From Actomonas aquatica (GTDB taxonomy: Bacteria > Verrucomicrobiota > Verrucomicrobiia > Opitutales > Opitutaceae): a DNA stretch of 64,000 bases. Every line of letters begins with the position of its first letter. Position 1 is the first letter of the stretch. The notes beneath the pieces are model-generated. The model saw nothing but the letters and a program-made list of their open reading frames with translations, was not told the origin of the DNA and did not search any database. The translations under genes were made by a program, and so were the position numbers. Location of the stretch: the NCBI RefSeq assembly GCF_019679435.2, contig NZ_CP139781.1, forward strand, positions 124,001 through 188,000. The letters run 5' to 3'. This document shows positions 27,853 through 38,240 of this stretch, piece after piece.

Positions 27853-29196
27853 TCAGAGATGGGTGGTGAAGGGGGCGGAGGTGCGGGCCCGCACTTCGTC
27901 GAGGGACGCGCCGGGCATGAGTTCGATGAGACGCAGCCCGCCGTCGCAGCGGAAGACGGCGAGCTCGGTGATGACCAGATCCACGGCGCCGAGCGCGGTG
28001 AGCGGCAGGGTGCATGACGGCACGAGCTTGGGCGCGCCGCTGCGCTCGTTGTGGTTCATGGTGATGATCAGGCGGCGGGCGCCGGAAGCCAGGTCCATGG
28101 CCCCGCCGACGCCGAGCAGCGGTTTGCCGGGGGCGGCCCAGTTGGCGAGGTTGCCGGCGCTGTCGACCTGGAGGCCGCCCATGATGGCAACGTCGATGTG
28201 GCCGCCGCGAATCATGCCAAAGGAGTCGGCGCTGTCGAAGTAGCTGGCGCCGCGCACGGCGGTGACGGGGATCTTGCCGGCGTTGACCGGGTAATCCAAC
28301 GCGCCGCCGCCATCGGCGGGTGCCGGGCCGACGCCGAGCATGCCGTTTTCGGTGTGCAGGATGAGGCCGTGTTCCGGCGTGATGAAGTCCGCCACAAGGG
28401 TAGGGATGCCGATGCCGAGGTTGACCACATCGCCGGGGTGAAGTTCGGCGAGGGCGCGGCGGGCGATGGCCTCGCGATCGGGATCGGCGCGGCGGGCGCT
28501 GGCGCTGAGGCTGGCGGAGGAACCCAGGTCTTCGAGCGTCGTGTGCGCCTGCACGAGCCCGTCAACATAGCAACCCGGTGTGTGAATGGAGTCGGGATCG
28601 AGTTCGCCGACGGGCACGATGTGTTCGGCTTCGACCAGGACGAGGTCGGCGGCGGTAGCCATGGCGCGGTTGAAGTTTTGTTCGGTGCGGCGGTAGATCA
28701 GGTTGCCGGCCGTGTCGGCTTTCCAGGCGCGCAGAAGCGCGACATCGCCGCGTAGTGCCGGCACAAATACGTGGGGTGTGCCGCGCAGCTCGCGCACCTC
28801 GCGGCCCTCGGCCAGTGGCGTGCCGGCAGAGGTCGGTGTGTAGAAGCCACCGATGCCGGCGCCACCGGCGCGAAGGGCTTCGGCGAGCGTGCCCTGGGGC
28901 ATCAGTTCGCATTCGATCTCGTCGGCCTGCGCGGCGGCGACGGCTTCGCGGTTGCTGGTAAAGAAGGAACCGATGGCGCGACGGAGCTGGCCATTGCGCA
29001 GGAGGCGTCCGCCGCCGAGACCGGGTTCACCGACGTTGTTGCCGATGTAGGTCAGGTTGCGGGTGCCGCAGTCGGCGAGGGCGTGCAGCAGGTGGACGGG
29101 GTTGCCGGTCATGCCGAAACCGCCGACCAGCAGCACGGCCCCCTCGGGGATGCGGGCGGCGGCTTCGGCCGCAGTGAGTTGAGGCACAGTTTTCAT
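27853..29196 (-). CDS. 3-oxoadipate CoA-transferase, A and B subunits fused
   Basis: A 447-residue single chain joining the two usual subunits (PcaI-like, about residues 1-230; PcaJ-like, about 245-447). It would transfer CoA from succinyl-CoA to 3-oxoadipate. Start ATG 29196 lies 7 bp after pcaF. Subunit A shows [15 protein letters not shown] and [13 protein letters not shown]; subunit B shows [14 protein letters not shown] and [11 protein letters not shown], which carries the catalytic Glu, then [15 protein letters not shown]. The join ([26 protein letters not shown]) is a short linker with no stop or frameshift. Two-gene arrangements are normal for pcaIJ; fused forms are known in the animal-type SCOT family. 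Acetoacetate transferase is the alternative, but the pca context favours 3-oxoadipate. Confidence 0.88.
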   Translation of the reverse strand: MKTVPQLTAAEAAARIPEGAVLLVGGFGMTGNPVHLLHALADCGTRNLTYIGNNVGEPGLGGGRLLRNGQLRRAIGSFFTSNREAVAAAQADEIECELMPQGTLAEALRAGGAGIGGFYTPTSAGTPLAEGREVRELRGTPHVFVPALRGDVALLRAWKADTAGNLIYRRTEQNFNRAMATAADLVLVEAEHIVPVGELDPDSIHTPGCYVDGLVQAHTTLEDLGSSASLSASARRADPDREAIARRALAELHPGDVVNLGIGIPTLVADFITPEHGLILHTENGMLGVGPAPADGGGALDYPVNAGKIPVTAVRGASYFDSADSFGMIRGGHIDVAIMGGLQVDSAGNLANWAAPGKPLLGVGGAMDLASGARRLIITMNHNERSGAPKLVPSCTLPLTALGAVDLVITELAVFRCDGGLRLIELMPGASLDEVRARTSAPFTTHL

Positions 29197-29203
29197 GCCG
29201 GGT

Positions 29204-30466
<1,263 letters not shown>

Positions 30467-30534
30467 GGCGGGTAAGGTTGGGTAAGGGAGGAATGATCCG
30501 GCGGTGGGTCGGACCGACGGTATTGGGAAAGTGG

Positions 30535-31854
30535 TTACGCGTGGGGCGCGGAATCGAGACTCGCCAGCATGGCATCGAGCTGGCGGTGCGCCGGAGCGAG
30601 GTGGGCGGCGGGATCGGTCAGCCGGTCCCAGTCGATGGGCGCGTCGGTGCGCTCGCGGAGGAGCGAGATGAGGTCACCTTCGCCGGTGCCGACGTCCGCG
30701 ATGGCGGCTTTGACGAGGGCGCGTGCTGCTGTGGGTGGCAGGTGTTTGGACAGGGCGAGGGTGGCGGCCTCGGCCCAGACCAGACCGCGAGTGGCGTCGA
30801 GATTGACGCGAGCGCGGGCGACATCGATGCGGAGGCCGGTGGCGAGCGTTAGGGCGGTGTCGAGGGCGTCGATCGTCGCGGCGAGGATCAGCGGCAGATG
30901 CGTGAGTTCGGCGACGGTCGTGGCGGTGCCGCGCTCGTGTTCAGGCGGTGGATACAGGGAGAGTGCGTTGCGCTCGTGGATGACGCGGCGGGCGGACTGC
31001 AGCAGCGCTTCGCAGCGGATGGGATTGCATTTCTGCGGCATCGCGCTGGAGCCACCGGCGGCGCCGACGGAGACGTCGACTTCGGCAATGTCGGATTGGC
31101 TGAGGAGGAGCAGGTCTTGGCCGAACTTGCACAGGCTCTGGGCGATCAACACCAGCCAGTCAGCGGTCTCGAAGAGGGCGTCGCGCTGGGTGTGCCAGGG
31201 GAGCGGCGACGGGGCGAGGTTGAGGGCGGCGGCAAATTCGCGGATGATGGCCGGACCGTGTTCGCCCCAGGCGGCGAGGGTGCCGGCGGCACCGCCGCAT
31301 TGCACGGAATGCAGGCGTTGGCGGAGGGCGGGCAGGCGGGTTTGGTGGCGGCGCAAAGGCGCGAGCCAGTTGCCGGCTTTGAGGGCGTAGGAGGTCGGTA
31401 GCGCCGCCTGGAGGTGGGTGCGGCCGAGGCAGTAAGTCTCGCGGTGATCGTGAGCCAGATCGGCGAAGGCGAGCACGAGGCTGGCGAGGCGGCGGTCGCA
31501 GGTGTCGAGTCCGCGGGAGAGTTGGCAGACCAAGGCGTTGTCGAGGATGTCCTGAGTGGTGCCGCCCCAATGAACCCAGCGGGCCGCGGGCTCGCCGACG
31601 TGTTGTTTGAGTTGAGCGACGAGGCCGAGCACGGGGAAACCGTGGGTCGCTTCGCTGGCAGCGAGCGCGGCCTCGTCGATTTGAAAGGTGACGGCGGCGG
31701 TCGCGATGGATTGGGCGGCGTCGGCGGGAACGGCCCCGGCGCGAGCCTGAGCTTCGACCAGCGCCAGTTCGACGTGCAGGAGCTCGTGCCACCAAGCGGG
31801 GCCGCGAAACAGCGCGGCGGCGTTGGCATCGGCGTTGTGGGCCGACTTGCTCAT
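30535..31854 (-). CDS. pcaB: 3-carboxy-cis,cis-muconate cycloisomerase
   Basis: A 439-residue member of the fumarase/aspartase superfamily that cyclises 3-carboxymuconate to 4-carboxymuconolactone. The superfamily signature [15 protein letters not shown] is near residue 275, and [17 protein letters not shown] near 92 is the substrate/helix block found in bacterial PcaB. The C-terminal CMLE extension ([13 protein letters not shown]) is also present. Its ATG overlaps the pcaG stop codon in ATGA, so the two are translationally coupled. Adenylosuccinate lyase is the main alternative, but the operon decides. Confidence 0.92.
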   Translation of the reverse strand: MSKSAHNADANAAALFRGPAWWHELLHVELALVEAQARAGAVPADAAQSIATAAVTFQIDEAALAASEATHGFPVLGLVAQLKQHVGEPAARWVHWGGTTQDILDNALVCQLSRGLDTCDRRLASLVLAFADLAHDHRETYCLGRTHLQAALPTSYALKAGNWLAPLRRHQTRLPALRQRLHSVQCGGAAGTLAAWGEHGPAIIREFAAALNLAPSPLPWHTQRDALFETADWLVLIAQSLCKFGQDLLLLSQSDIAEVDVSVGAAGGSSAMPQKCNPIRCEALLQSARRVIHERNALSLYPPPEHERGTATTVAELTHLPLILAATIDALDTALTLATGLRIDVARARVNLDATRGLVWAEAATLALSKHLPPTAARALVKAAIADVGTGEGDLISLLRERTDAPIDWDRLTDPAAHLAPAHRQLDAMLASLDSAPHA

Positions 31855-32465
31855 GGGTGGAAGAACAGGGTCTCGGAGTCGCCCTGCAGGTGCAGGTCCC
31901 AGTGGTAGACGCGGACGTCGCTGTCGGCGTCGTTTTGTGGGAGCGCGAGCAGGCTCTTTTGTTGCGCTGCGGAAAGGCTGGCAAAAACCGGGTCGGTCGC
32001 GTTGGCGGCGGCTTCGTCGGCAAAATACATCCGCGTGGCGAGGTGCGTCAGCAGGCCGCGGCCAAAGACATGCACGGCGAGATGAGGGGCGAGCGGCGAG
32101 ACGTCTTCGGTCGCGGGCACGGTGCCGGGTTTGACGGTTTCGAAGCGAAAGGTTTGGTCGGCGTGAGTCGTGTCACTGCGGCCGAAACCGAAGAAGTGGG
32201 GATCGGCGTCGGCGTGGCGCGGATCGGCTGGATGGCGGTAACGGCCGTGGGCGTCGGCTTGCCAGATCTCCAGCATGACGTCGGGCAAGGGCGCACCGTC
32301 GCCGTCGAAGACCTGTCCGGTGACGATGATGCGCTGGCCTTGGGCACCCTCGCGGTGGAGCACGTTTTCACCCGGGAAGATGAGGCCGTAGTGAAAGAAC
32401 GGGCCGACGGTTTGGGAGGGCGTTTGCCCGGATACGGAAGCGGATGCGGTGGCGGTGGCGGACAT
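31851..32465 (-). CDS. pcaG: protocatechuate 3,4-dioxygenase alpha subunit
   Basis: A 204-residue subunit of the intradiol dioxygenase that opens protocatechuate between its two hydroxyls. The start ATG 32465 gives MSATATASASVSGQTPSQTVGPFF-like sequence, with QTVGPFFHYGL as the alpha-subunit hallmark. The beta-sandwich core (IIVTGQVFDGDGAPLPDVML, EIWQADAHGRYRH) follows. As in other alpha subunits, the C-terminal half (LAVHVFGRGLLTHLATRMYF) lacks the His-x-His iron pair of the beta subunit. It lies 8 bp downstream of pcaH and overlaps pcaB by four bases. Confidence 0.93.
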   Translation of the reverse strand: MSATATASASVSGQTPSQTVGPFFHYGLIFPGENVLHREGAQGQRIIVTGQVFDGDGAPLPDVMLEIWQADAHGRYRHPADPRHADADPHFFGFGRSDTTHADQTFRFETVKPGTVPATEDVSPLAPHLAVHVFGRGLLTHLATRMYFADEAAANATDPVFASLSAAQQKSLLALPQNDADSDVRVYHWDLHLQGDSETLFFHP

Positions 32466-32473
32466 GTGCGCGC

Positions 32474-33202
32474 TCACAGTTTGAGGTTTTCGAACGGGGT
32501 CATGCGGCCGCCGCAGAGCACGATGTCGAAACGGTAGCCGAGGCCGAAGCCTGGTTCGGTGACGGCGTGATCGTAGTCGGAGATCAGGCGTCGGCGGATA
32601 TCCTCGTCGGGGATGCTGTTGTAGATCGGGTCCAGCTTGAGCAGCGGGTCGCCGGGGAAATACATCTGGGTGACGAGGCGGGTGGGGAATTGCGGGCCGA
32701 AGAGGGAAAAATGGATGTGGGGTGGCCGCCAGGCGTTGGGCTGGTTGCGCCACGGATAAGCGCCGGGACGGATGCTGATGAAGCGGTAGCAGCCCTCGTC
32801 GTCGGTGAGGATGCGACCGGCGCCGGTGAAGTTGGGATCGATGGGCGCGTCGTGTTGGTCGAGCTTGTGGATGTAGCGGCCGGCGGCGTTGGCCTGCCAG
32901 ACCTCAACGAGGGCGCGGCGCACGGGCCGGCCGGTGTCGTCGATGACGCGACCGGTGACGATGATACGTTCGCCTTGCGGGGCGCCGTCGCGGACCCCGT
33001 TGCGGGTGAGGTCGTGGTCGAGCGGCTTCAGGCGGTCCTCGCCGTAGACCGGGGCGGTGAGTTCGGCGAGGGTCTGCGGGCGCGGTAGAAGACGCTGACG
33101 CGGGGCGCGCGCGAGGGTGGAGCGGTAGTCCGGGGAAAGATGCGGTGGATGCACCGCATCGGATAGGCGGGGGGCGAGAGGCAGGGGGAGGGGATCAGGC
33201 AT
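32474..33202 (-). CDS. pcaH: protocatechuate 3,4-dioxygenase beta subunit
   Basis: A 242-residue iron-binding subunit of protocatechuate 3,4-dioxygenase. The four non-heme Fe(III) ligands known in PcaH are recognisable: Tyr in AAGRYIHKLDQ, Tyr in RPGAYPWRN, and the two His of WRPPHIHFS. The N-terminal HPPHLSPDYRSTLARAP and HDLTRN segments are typical of beta subunits. Its start overlaps the end of pcaC by 8 bases. Together with pcaG it forms the ring-cleavage enzyme of the operon. Confidence 0.95.
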   Translation of the reverse strand: MPDPLPLPLAPRLSDAVHPPHLSPDYRSTLARAPRQRLLPRPQTLAELTAPVYGEDRLKPLDHDLTRNGVRDGAPQGERIIVTGRVIDDTGRPVRRALVEVWQANAAGRYIHKLDQHDAPIDPNFTGAGRILTDDEGCYRFISIRPGAYPWRNQPNAWRPPHIHFSLFGPQFPTRLVTQMYFPGDPLLKLDPIYNSIPDEDIRRRLISDYDHAVTEPGFGLGYRFDIVLCGGRMTPFENLKL

Positions 33203-33608
33203 CGGAGGCGGTTGAGGGCGGGAGGGATGCGAAGATGGACTTGGCCAAACTCATGGCGTGGTTGGCGGCGGGCACGCCGGCGTAGACGGCCACGTGGAGG
33301 AGCGCCTCGCGCACGTCCTCCGGGCTTGTGCCCGTATTTTGGATACTGCGCAGGTGGAGGGCGAGTTCGTGCTCGCGGCCCAAACCGGCGAGCAGCGCGA
33401 TGGTGATGAGGTGGCGGGTGCGGTCGTCGAGTCCGGGGCGTGACCACACGCCGTCCCATGCGACTTTGGTGATGAAATCCTGGAAGGGCGCGTCGAAGTC
33501 CGTGGTCGCGGCGATGGCGCGATTGACGTGAGCGTCGCCGAGAATGCGGCGGCGGGTGGACTCGCCGGGGCGGGGCGAGGAGGCGGAATCAGGTTGGGGG
33601 TCGGGCAC
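33195..33608 (-). CDS. pcaC: 4-carboxymuconolactone decarboxylase
   Basis: A roughly 137-residue CMD-family protein that decarboxylates 4-carboxymuconolactone to the 3-oxoadipate enol-lactone. I favour GTG at 33608, giving a length close to the family norm (about 130); the frame stays open to an earlier GTG at 33656. Motifs: RRRILGDAHVNRA, DFITKVAWDGVWSRPGLDDRTR and the late ASIQN/HVAVYAGVPAANHA block with the conserved His. It is the first gene of the pca/pob operon; a regulon motif copy lies 58 bp upstream (33666-33681) in the divergent region shared with a LacI gene. Confidence 0.9.
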   Translation of the reverse strand: MPDPQPDSASSPRPGESTRRRILGDAHVNRAIAATTDFDAPFQDFITKVAWDGVWSRPGLDDRTRHLITIALLAGLGREHELALHLRSIQNTGTSPEDVREALLHVAVYAGVPAANHAMSLAKSIFASLPPSTASDA

Positions 33609-33665
33609 GGGGAGGGTAGGACTGGAGGTAACCCGCGGCCGGCGACCCGAGACCACGGCCTTGAC

Positions 33666-33681
33666 GGTTTACCCGTTTACT
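33666..33681 (-). promoter_or_regulatory. regulon motif copy A (AGTAAACGGGTAAACC)
   Basis: In the direction of the pca operon it reads AGTAAACGGGTAAACC, 14 of 16 identical to copy B, and it lies 58 bp upstream of the pcaC start. On its other side it is 137 bp from the LacI gene start (33818). Here the two half-sites are an exact direct repeat GTAAAC-GG-GTAAAC. This position would let one regulator control both the pca operon and its own gene. Confidence 0.6.
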
Positions 33682-33817
33682 AAAATCGGGGGGCCGGCCG
33701 ACCGAGGGGATGGTGGCACTTCCGACGCACCATGCCGCGGGCGAGGGGATGGAGACCGCGGGCGGACGGCAAAATGTCGATTGACACGGGTGATGCGCCG
33801 GTGCGTCTAAGAGCACC

Positions 33818-34918
33818 ATGCCCCCCGCCCGCAAGAAGCCTGTCGGTTCGAAGTTCGTAACGTTACAGGACATCGCCGCCCGGGCCAAAGTGAGCGTCAC
33901 CACGGTGTCGTTGGCCCTGCGCAATCATCCCCGCATCAGCGAGAAAACCCGCACGCGCATTGCCAAACTTTCGCAGTCGATGGGCTACCGGTTGAATCCC
34001 TTGGTTTCGGCGCATATGTCCTACCTGCGCACGGGGCGACCGGTGAACGACGGGCTGAACATCGCCTTCGTCTGCAACGCCTCGCTCAAGGAGGTGAACC
34101 GCGATACGAGGCGGCCACACCGGCACTACTACAAGGCGGCGCAGGAGCGGGCGCAGGAATTGGGTTTCGACGTGCGCTTTTTCGACCTTTCGGAGCCCGG
34201 CATGACGCCGCGCCGCCTGTCGCAGATCCTCGAAGCGCGCGGCATCTCAGGCTTGGTGATCGCGCCGCTTACCGATGGCCTGGGCGTGAGCGATATTCAG
34301 TTTAAATGGGAGAGCTTCGCCACAGTGGCGATCGACCACACCTTCATTTCTCCGCGGCTGCACACGGTGTGTAATGACGAGTTTTCGACGGTTGGACGGC
34401 TGGTGCAGCGCCTGCTCGACTTTGGGCACGGGCGGATCGGCATCGCGATGCCGACCTTCATGGACGATCACGCCAATCACTTCTGGTTGGCGGGGTATGA
34501 AGCCTTTCAGAAGCTCACCGAGCCTTCGCAGCGGATTGATAACTTCATTACCGAGAAGTGGACCCAGCGCGACTTCATGCGCTGGTATAAAAAGTGGCGT
34601 CCGGAGGCGATCATCACGATTAACGACGACATCCTCGGATGGCTGAAAGAGGCCGGGGTGGACGTGCCGGGAGAGGTGTCGTGCGTGACCTTGTATTGGA
34701 AGGAAGACCGGCCGCACTTGAGTGGGTATTATCCCAACCACGAGAAAGTGGCGGCTGGTGCGATTGACCTGGTGGTGGCGCAGTTGCAGCGCCACGAACT
34801 GGGGTTGCCCACCAATGACAAAACCATGCTGATTCAGGCTGAATGGAAGGCGGGCAAGACATTGCGTCGCGTGACGGCGGAGGGCTTCCAAGCGCCGTTG
34901 CGGGTCTGGACACGGTGA
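33818..34918 (+). CDS. LacI-family transcriptional regulator
   Basis: A 366-residue regulator. HTH: VTLQDIAARAKVSVTTVSLA (residues about 14-33), with the canonical LacI recognition helix and hinge (GYRLNPLVSAHMSYLR). The effector domain is of the Opitutaceae-type LacI/XylR-like class (LNIAFVCNASLKEV, RGISGLVIAPLTDG, IDHTFISPRLHTVCNDE, FGHGRIGIAMPTFMDDH). It is divergent from the pca operon and directly precedes the TonB receptor. A 16-bp motif is found in front of its neighbours and of three other operons in the window; this regulator is the best candidate to bind it, though this is inference. The effector is probably a sugar or oligosaccharide. Confidence 0.9.
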   Translation: MPPARKKPVGSKFVTLQDIAARAKVSVTTVSLALRNHPRISEKTRTRIAKLSQSMGYRLNPLVSAHMSYLRTGRPVNDGLNIAFVCNASLKEVNRDTRRPHRHYYKAAQERAQELGFDVRFFDLSEPGMTPRRLSQILEARGISGLVIAPLTDGLGVSDIQFKWESFATVAIDHTFISPRLHTVCNDEFSTVGRLVQRLLDFGHGRIGIAMPTFMDDHANHFWLAGYEAFQKLTEPSQRIDNFITEKWTQRDFMRWYKKWRPEAIITINDDILGWLKEAGVDVPGEVSCVTLYWKEDRPHLSGYYPNHEKVAAGAIDLVVAQLQRHELGLPTNDKTMLIQAEWKAGKTLRRVTAEGFQAPLRVWTR

Positions 34919-34990
34919 GCGAGGTTGAGTCCGACGGTCGGCATAGGGGAAAAGTGAATACAACTGTCCGGCGTGGTTTGCCTTTATTGG

Positions 34991-35006
34991 AGTCAACGGA
35001 TAAACC
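34991..35006 (+). promoter_or_regulatory. regulon motif copy B (AGTCAACGGATAAACC)
   Basis: This is the best match to the consensus. It lies in the 259-bp region between the LacI gene and the TonB receptor, 172 bp upstream of the receptor start and in the same orientation relative to that gene as the other four copies. The rest of the region shows no other feature I can support. Confidence 0.55.
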
Positions 35007-35177
35007 ATCTCGCATGTAGCTCGTTTCCGACCGCAATCGCAGCATGGCCAGCATCAGTGAAGCCGCCGGCTCTTTTGGAGAAGGCAAAGGCGAGCACTGT
35101 TACCCTTCACCCCTCCCCACCTAGCCATGTGTTCCTGCGGCGATTGATGCCGGGAACTGACCTTACACCCCCCGACT

Positions 35178-38105
35178 ATGACTCGAAACCCCCATTGTTT
35201 CCCCCGCCGTGCCGTGGGCGCTGCTCTGATTGCCGGAAGCATGCTCCTCCCTGGCGCGACGTGGGCTCAGACCGCTGCGAACGACAATTCTGCGGCGTTG
35301 GAAGACGACACCACGATCTACCTGAATCCCTTTATAATCGATGCCGAACAGGACGAAGGTTACGTCGCGCAGAATGCGGCTTCTGGCTCGCGTTTGAGCG
35401 CCAGCCTGAAGGACACCCCGGCGCCGATCTCGGTGTTCACGGCGGAGTTCATGAATGACATCGCCGCGACCGACCTCTCCGCGCTTTCCGACTACGTGGT
35501 GAACACGGAGCGGATCCCTGGTTTCCAAAACGGCCTGGCCGCCGGCAGCAACCAGGTGGAGTTCGACACGCAGTTCCGCATTCGCGGTCTCCCGGCGAGC
35601 AGCAACACCGGCCGCTCGGTCAACTTCTTCAAATATCCGATCGCGGTCGACTCGTATAACATCGAGCGCGTGGAGTTCGCCCGCGGGCCGAACTCGATTC
35701 TTTTCGGCGTCGCGGCCGCGGCCGGCAACTTCAACGTCTCGACCAAGAAGGCGCGGCTCGATCGCGATCGCATCGAGGTAAGTTTCCGCACCGACGAATA
35801 CGACCAGGCCCGCGTGGCTGTGGACGTGAACCAGACGCTGGTCGACGGTCGTTGGGCCCTGCGCCTCAACGCCCTGCGCGACCGCGAGAACAGCTGGCGT
35901 CCGTTTGAACACAAGGACGCCGACCGCTTCGCCGTCGCGACCAAATGGCAGATCACGCCCTCCACCGTGCTCGATCTCGAGTATGAGACCGGAGACGTGG
36001 ATCAATCGCGTCTCGTGCCGTGGGCCGGTCTCGACCGCACGACGGCCTACTTCGCCGCCGGTCAGCCGACCTATGGTGGTTTCCCGCCCGCACCCGGTGC
36101 CGGTCTGGAGCTGGTGCGCACCAACTACTTTGTCTACGACACGGCGACCGGCACGCTGACTGACTGGCGCAACTCTGCGGTGTCGGCGTTGGCCAGCCAT
36201 CCGGATTGGAATGCTCCGTTTGTGCCGCCGGATCAGCAGATCCTGTTGAGCGACTTTTCGGTCATTCCCAAGGAAGCCGCCATCGCGGGTCCGGGTTACG
36301 GCAACGTGGTCGACTACGACACCTTCACGGCCACGCTGCAGCAGCGCGTTACGGACGATCTGAACCTCGAACTTGCCTTCAATCGCGTCGAGGACAGCTA
36401 CCTCAGCAACGCGCTCACGCCGCTCGACATCACGGTCTATTGGGATCCAAACGTGAACCTGCCCGACCGCACGCCGAACCCGAATGTGGGCCGTCCCTTC
36501 GTGGAAGGTTCCGCCGGTATTCGCCTGCGTGAGGAGCTCGCCGAAGACCTGCGTTTCACCGCGGCCTACGATCTCGATCTCGGCAAGATCTTCGGCCGCC
36601 ATCAACTGGCTGGACTGCTGGAGCACCGTATGGAGGAGACCACGCGCATCGCGACAATCGAGAAGATTGCCGATCCCGGCACCGCGGCGCTTCGCCGCAA
36701 TCCGGACAACCGCGCCAACAACATCAAACGTCGCACCTACATCGATGTGAACGGCCCGCTCGAAGGTATTGCCATCCCGGACTGGAACGACACCGACGTC
36801 GCCGGCACGGTGCAGTATCCCTCGCAGAATGGCGTCTATGACTATCGCTCGGAGTTCGACTCCATGATGATCGCCGCTCAGAGCCATTTCTGGGAGAACC
36901 GCATCGTCACGACGCTGGGTTATCGCGAAGACAAAGCCGATTTCTACGACAGTGAGTCGATGCGCACGGGCGACCCGCTCGGTGCCTACACGGTCGGCAC
37001 CTGGGAAGCGGTGCGCAACGCGACGCCCGACAAATACAAGGCGATCACGCGCAGTCAGGGTGTTGTCTTTCACGCCACCGACAAGATCTCGGTCTTCTAT
37101 AACCACGCCTCCAACTTCGCGCTGCCGAATCCGCAGTTGATCGTTTTCCCGGGCGACCGTGGACCGCCTCCGCCGCGCGGCGAGAGCGACGACTGGGGCG
37201 TGAAGTTCAGCCTCTTCGAAGGCAAAGTCTTCGCCACCGTCACCCGCTACGAGACGTCCGCCCGCGACGACGCCGACTTCGGCCTCGTGACCGGCAACAA
37301 CAACATCAACGACATCTGGAATACCTTCGAGATGAACGGCGTGTTGGCCGACGTGCTCTCCGACCTGAACATGGACACGGCGCTCACCGCCAGCGACCTG
37401 CAGGTCAACGCTGGCGGCAATACCTTCGACTCCGACTCGGAAGGGTGGGAATTCGAAGTGGTGGCCAACCCGACCCGCAGCCTGCGCCTGTCGTTTAACT
37501 TCTCCGACAACAAGACCGTGCGGTCCAACATCGGCAAAGAGGTGCTCGCCTACGCCGATCTGCGGGCTGCGGCCTGGACCTCGGGTGACCGCGGCGGTTA
37601 CGTGATCAACACGGCCGGCGCGCCGATCACGCCGAACGATCCGGCCGATGGCTTGACCACGGTGGCCGAGACCCTCGACACGCTCTACAGCGGCATTGAG
37701 AACACGCTCGTGCGACCGGAAGGCGCCCGCTACCTCGGCAGTCCGACTCAGTCGGCCAACCTGCGGGCCAACTACATGTTCCGCGAAGGTAGCCTGAAAG
37801 GCTTCTCCGTCGGCGGTGGTGTGCGGTGGCGCGGTGATTCGGTGGTGGGTTACACCAGCAGCGATCCGGCGACCCGTGAGCTGATCAATGGCGACGCCTA
37901 CACGCTGGTGGACTTCAACGTCGGCTACCGCCGCGACTTCGAGTTCTTCGGCAAGGAGACCAAGTGGTCGATCCAGTTCAACGTGAACAACGTCTTCGAC
38001 GAAGATGATCTGATCCCGACCGAGACCTTTGCCGACGGCACCCTGCGTCAGTATGTCTTCCAGACCCCGCGCAAATGGATCCTGTCGACGAAGTTTGAAT
38101 TCTGA
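35178..38105 (+). CDS. TonB-dependent receptor, complete
   Basis: A 975-residue outer-membrane active transporter. It has a signal peptide (AVGAALIAGSMLLPGATWAQ), then an N-terminal segment TIYLNPFIIDAEQDEGYVAQ typical of Opitutaceae receptors (TonB-box-like region), the plug domain (residues about 60-190; SLKDTPAPISVFT, FRIRGLPAS, VEFARGPNSILFG) and a barrel ending in the aromatic KWILSTKFEF. The insertion QPTYGGFPPAPGAG lies in an outer loop. No SusD partner is adjacent, as is usual outside Bacteroidetes. It probably takes up the oligosaccharide or phenolic ester dealt with by the flanking genes. A strong hairpin terminator follows at 38160-38189. Confidence 0.95.
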   Translation: MTRNPHCFPRRAVGAALIAGSMLLPGATWAQTAANDNSAALEDDTTIYLNPFIIDAEQDEGYVAQNAASGSRLSASLKDTPAPISVFTAEFMNDIAATDLSALSDYVVNTERIPGFQNGLAAGSNQVEFDTQFRIRGLPASSNTGRSVNFFKYPIAVDSYNIERVEFARGPNSILFGVAAAAGNFNVSTKKARLDRDRIEVSFRTDEYDQARVAVDVNQTLVDGRWALRLNALRDRENSWRPFEHKDADRFAVATKWQITPSTVLDLEYETGDVDQSRLVPWAGLDRTTAYFAAGQPTYGGFPPAPGAGLELVRTNYFVYDTATGTLTDWRNSAVSALASHPDWNAPFVPPDQQILLSDFSVIPKEAAIAGPGYGNVVDYDTFTATLQQRVTDDLNLELAFNRVEDSYLSNALTPLDITVYWDPNVNLPDRTPNPNVGRPFVEGSAGIRLREELAEDLRFTAAYDLDLGKIFGRHQLAGLLEHRMEETTRIATIEKIADPGTAALRRNPDNRANNIKRRTYIDVNGPLEGIAIPDWNDTDVAGTVQYPSQNGVYDYRSEFDSMMIAAQSHFWENRIVTTLGYREDKADFYDSESMRTGDPLGAYTVGTWEAVRNATPDKYKAITRSQGVVFHATDKISVFYNHASNFALPNPQLIVFPGDRGPPPPRGESDDWGVKFSLFEGKVFATVTRYETSARDDADFGLVTGNNNINDIWNTFEMNGVLADVLSDLNMDTALTASDLQVNAGGNTFDSDSEGWEFEVVANPTRSLRLSFNFSDNKTVRSNIGKEVLAYADLRAAAWTSGDRGGYVINTAGAPITPNDPADGLTTVAETLDTLYSGIENTLVRPEGARYLGSPTQSANLRANYMFREGSLKGFSVGGGVRWRGDSVVGYTSSDPATRELINGDAYTLVDFNVGYRRDFEFFGKETKWSIQFNVNNVFDEDDLIPTETFADGTLRQYVFQTPRKWILSTKFEF

Positions 38106-38159
38106 ACCTCGTCGCGGGCCGCCGCCCGACACTCTTCCGCATCAGGTATGCTAAAACCA

Positions 38160-38190
38160 AAGCCCGGCCGAGAAGTTGGCCGGGCTTTTC
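38160..38190 (+). terminator. rho-independent terminator of the TonB receptor gene
   Basis: A perfect 10-bp stem AAGCCCGGCC/GGCCGGGCTT around an 8-base loop, followed by TTT, 54 bp after the receptor stop codon. Confidence 0.85.
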
Positions 38191-38193
38191 CAG

Positions 38194-38223
38194 TAAAGGG
38201 GTCAGGCTTTGTAGTTTGTAGTA
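38194..38223 (-). repeat. RAYT-flanking repeat, left copy
   Basis: The unit AAAGGGGTCAGGCTTTGTAG plus TTTGTAGT lies 17 bp beyond the 3' end of the transposase gene. It is the inverted counterpart of the two copies on the other side (39210-39249 and 39252-39291). Such GGGGTCAGGC-type ends are known next to REP-associated transposases. Confidence 0.8.
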
Positions 38224-38240
38224 GAGGCCCTGTCGACGGG

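Noticed and set aside
35163..38132. A long open frame (989 codons) on the minus strand opposite the TonB receptor
   Set aside because: It is the antisense shadow of a well-recognised receptor; its composition (His/Val/Gly/Arg-rich) is typical of GC-rich antisense frames and it has no domain.
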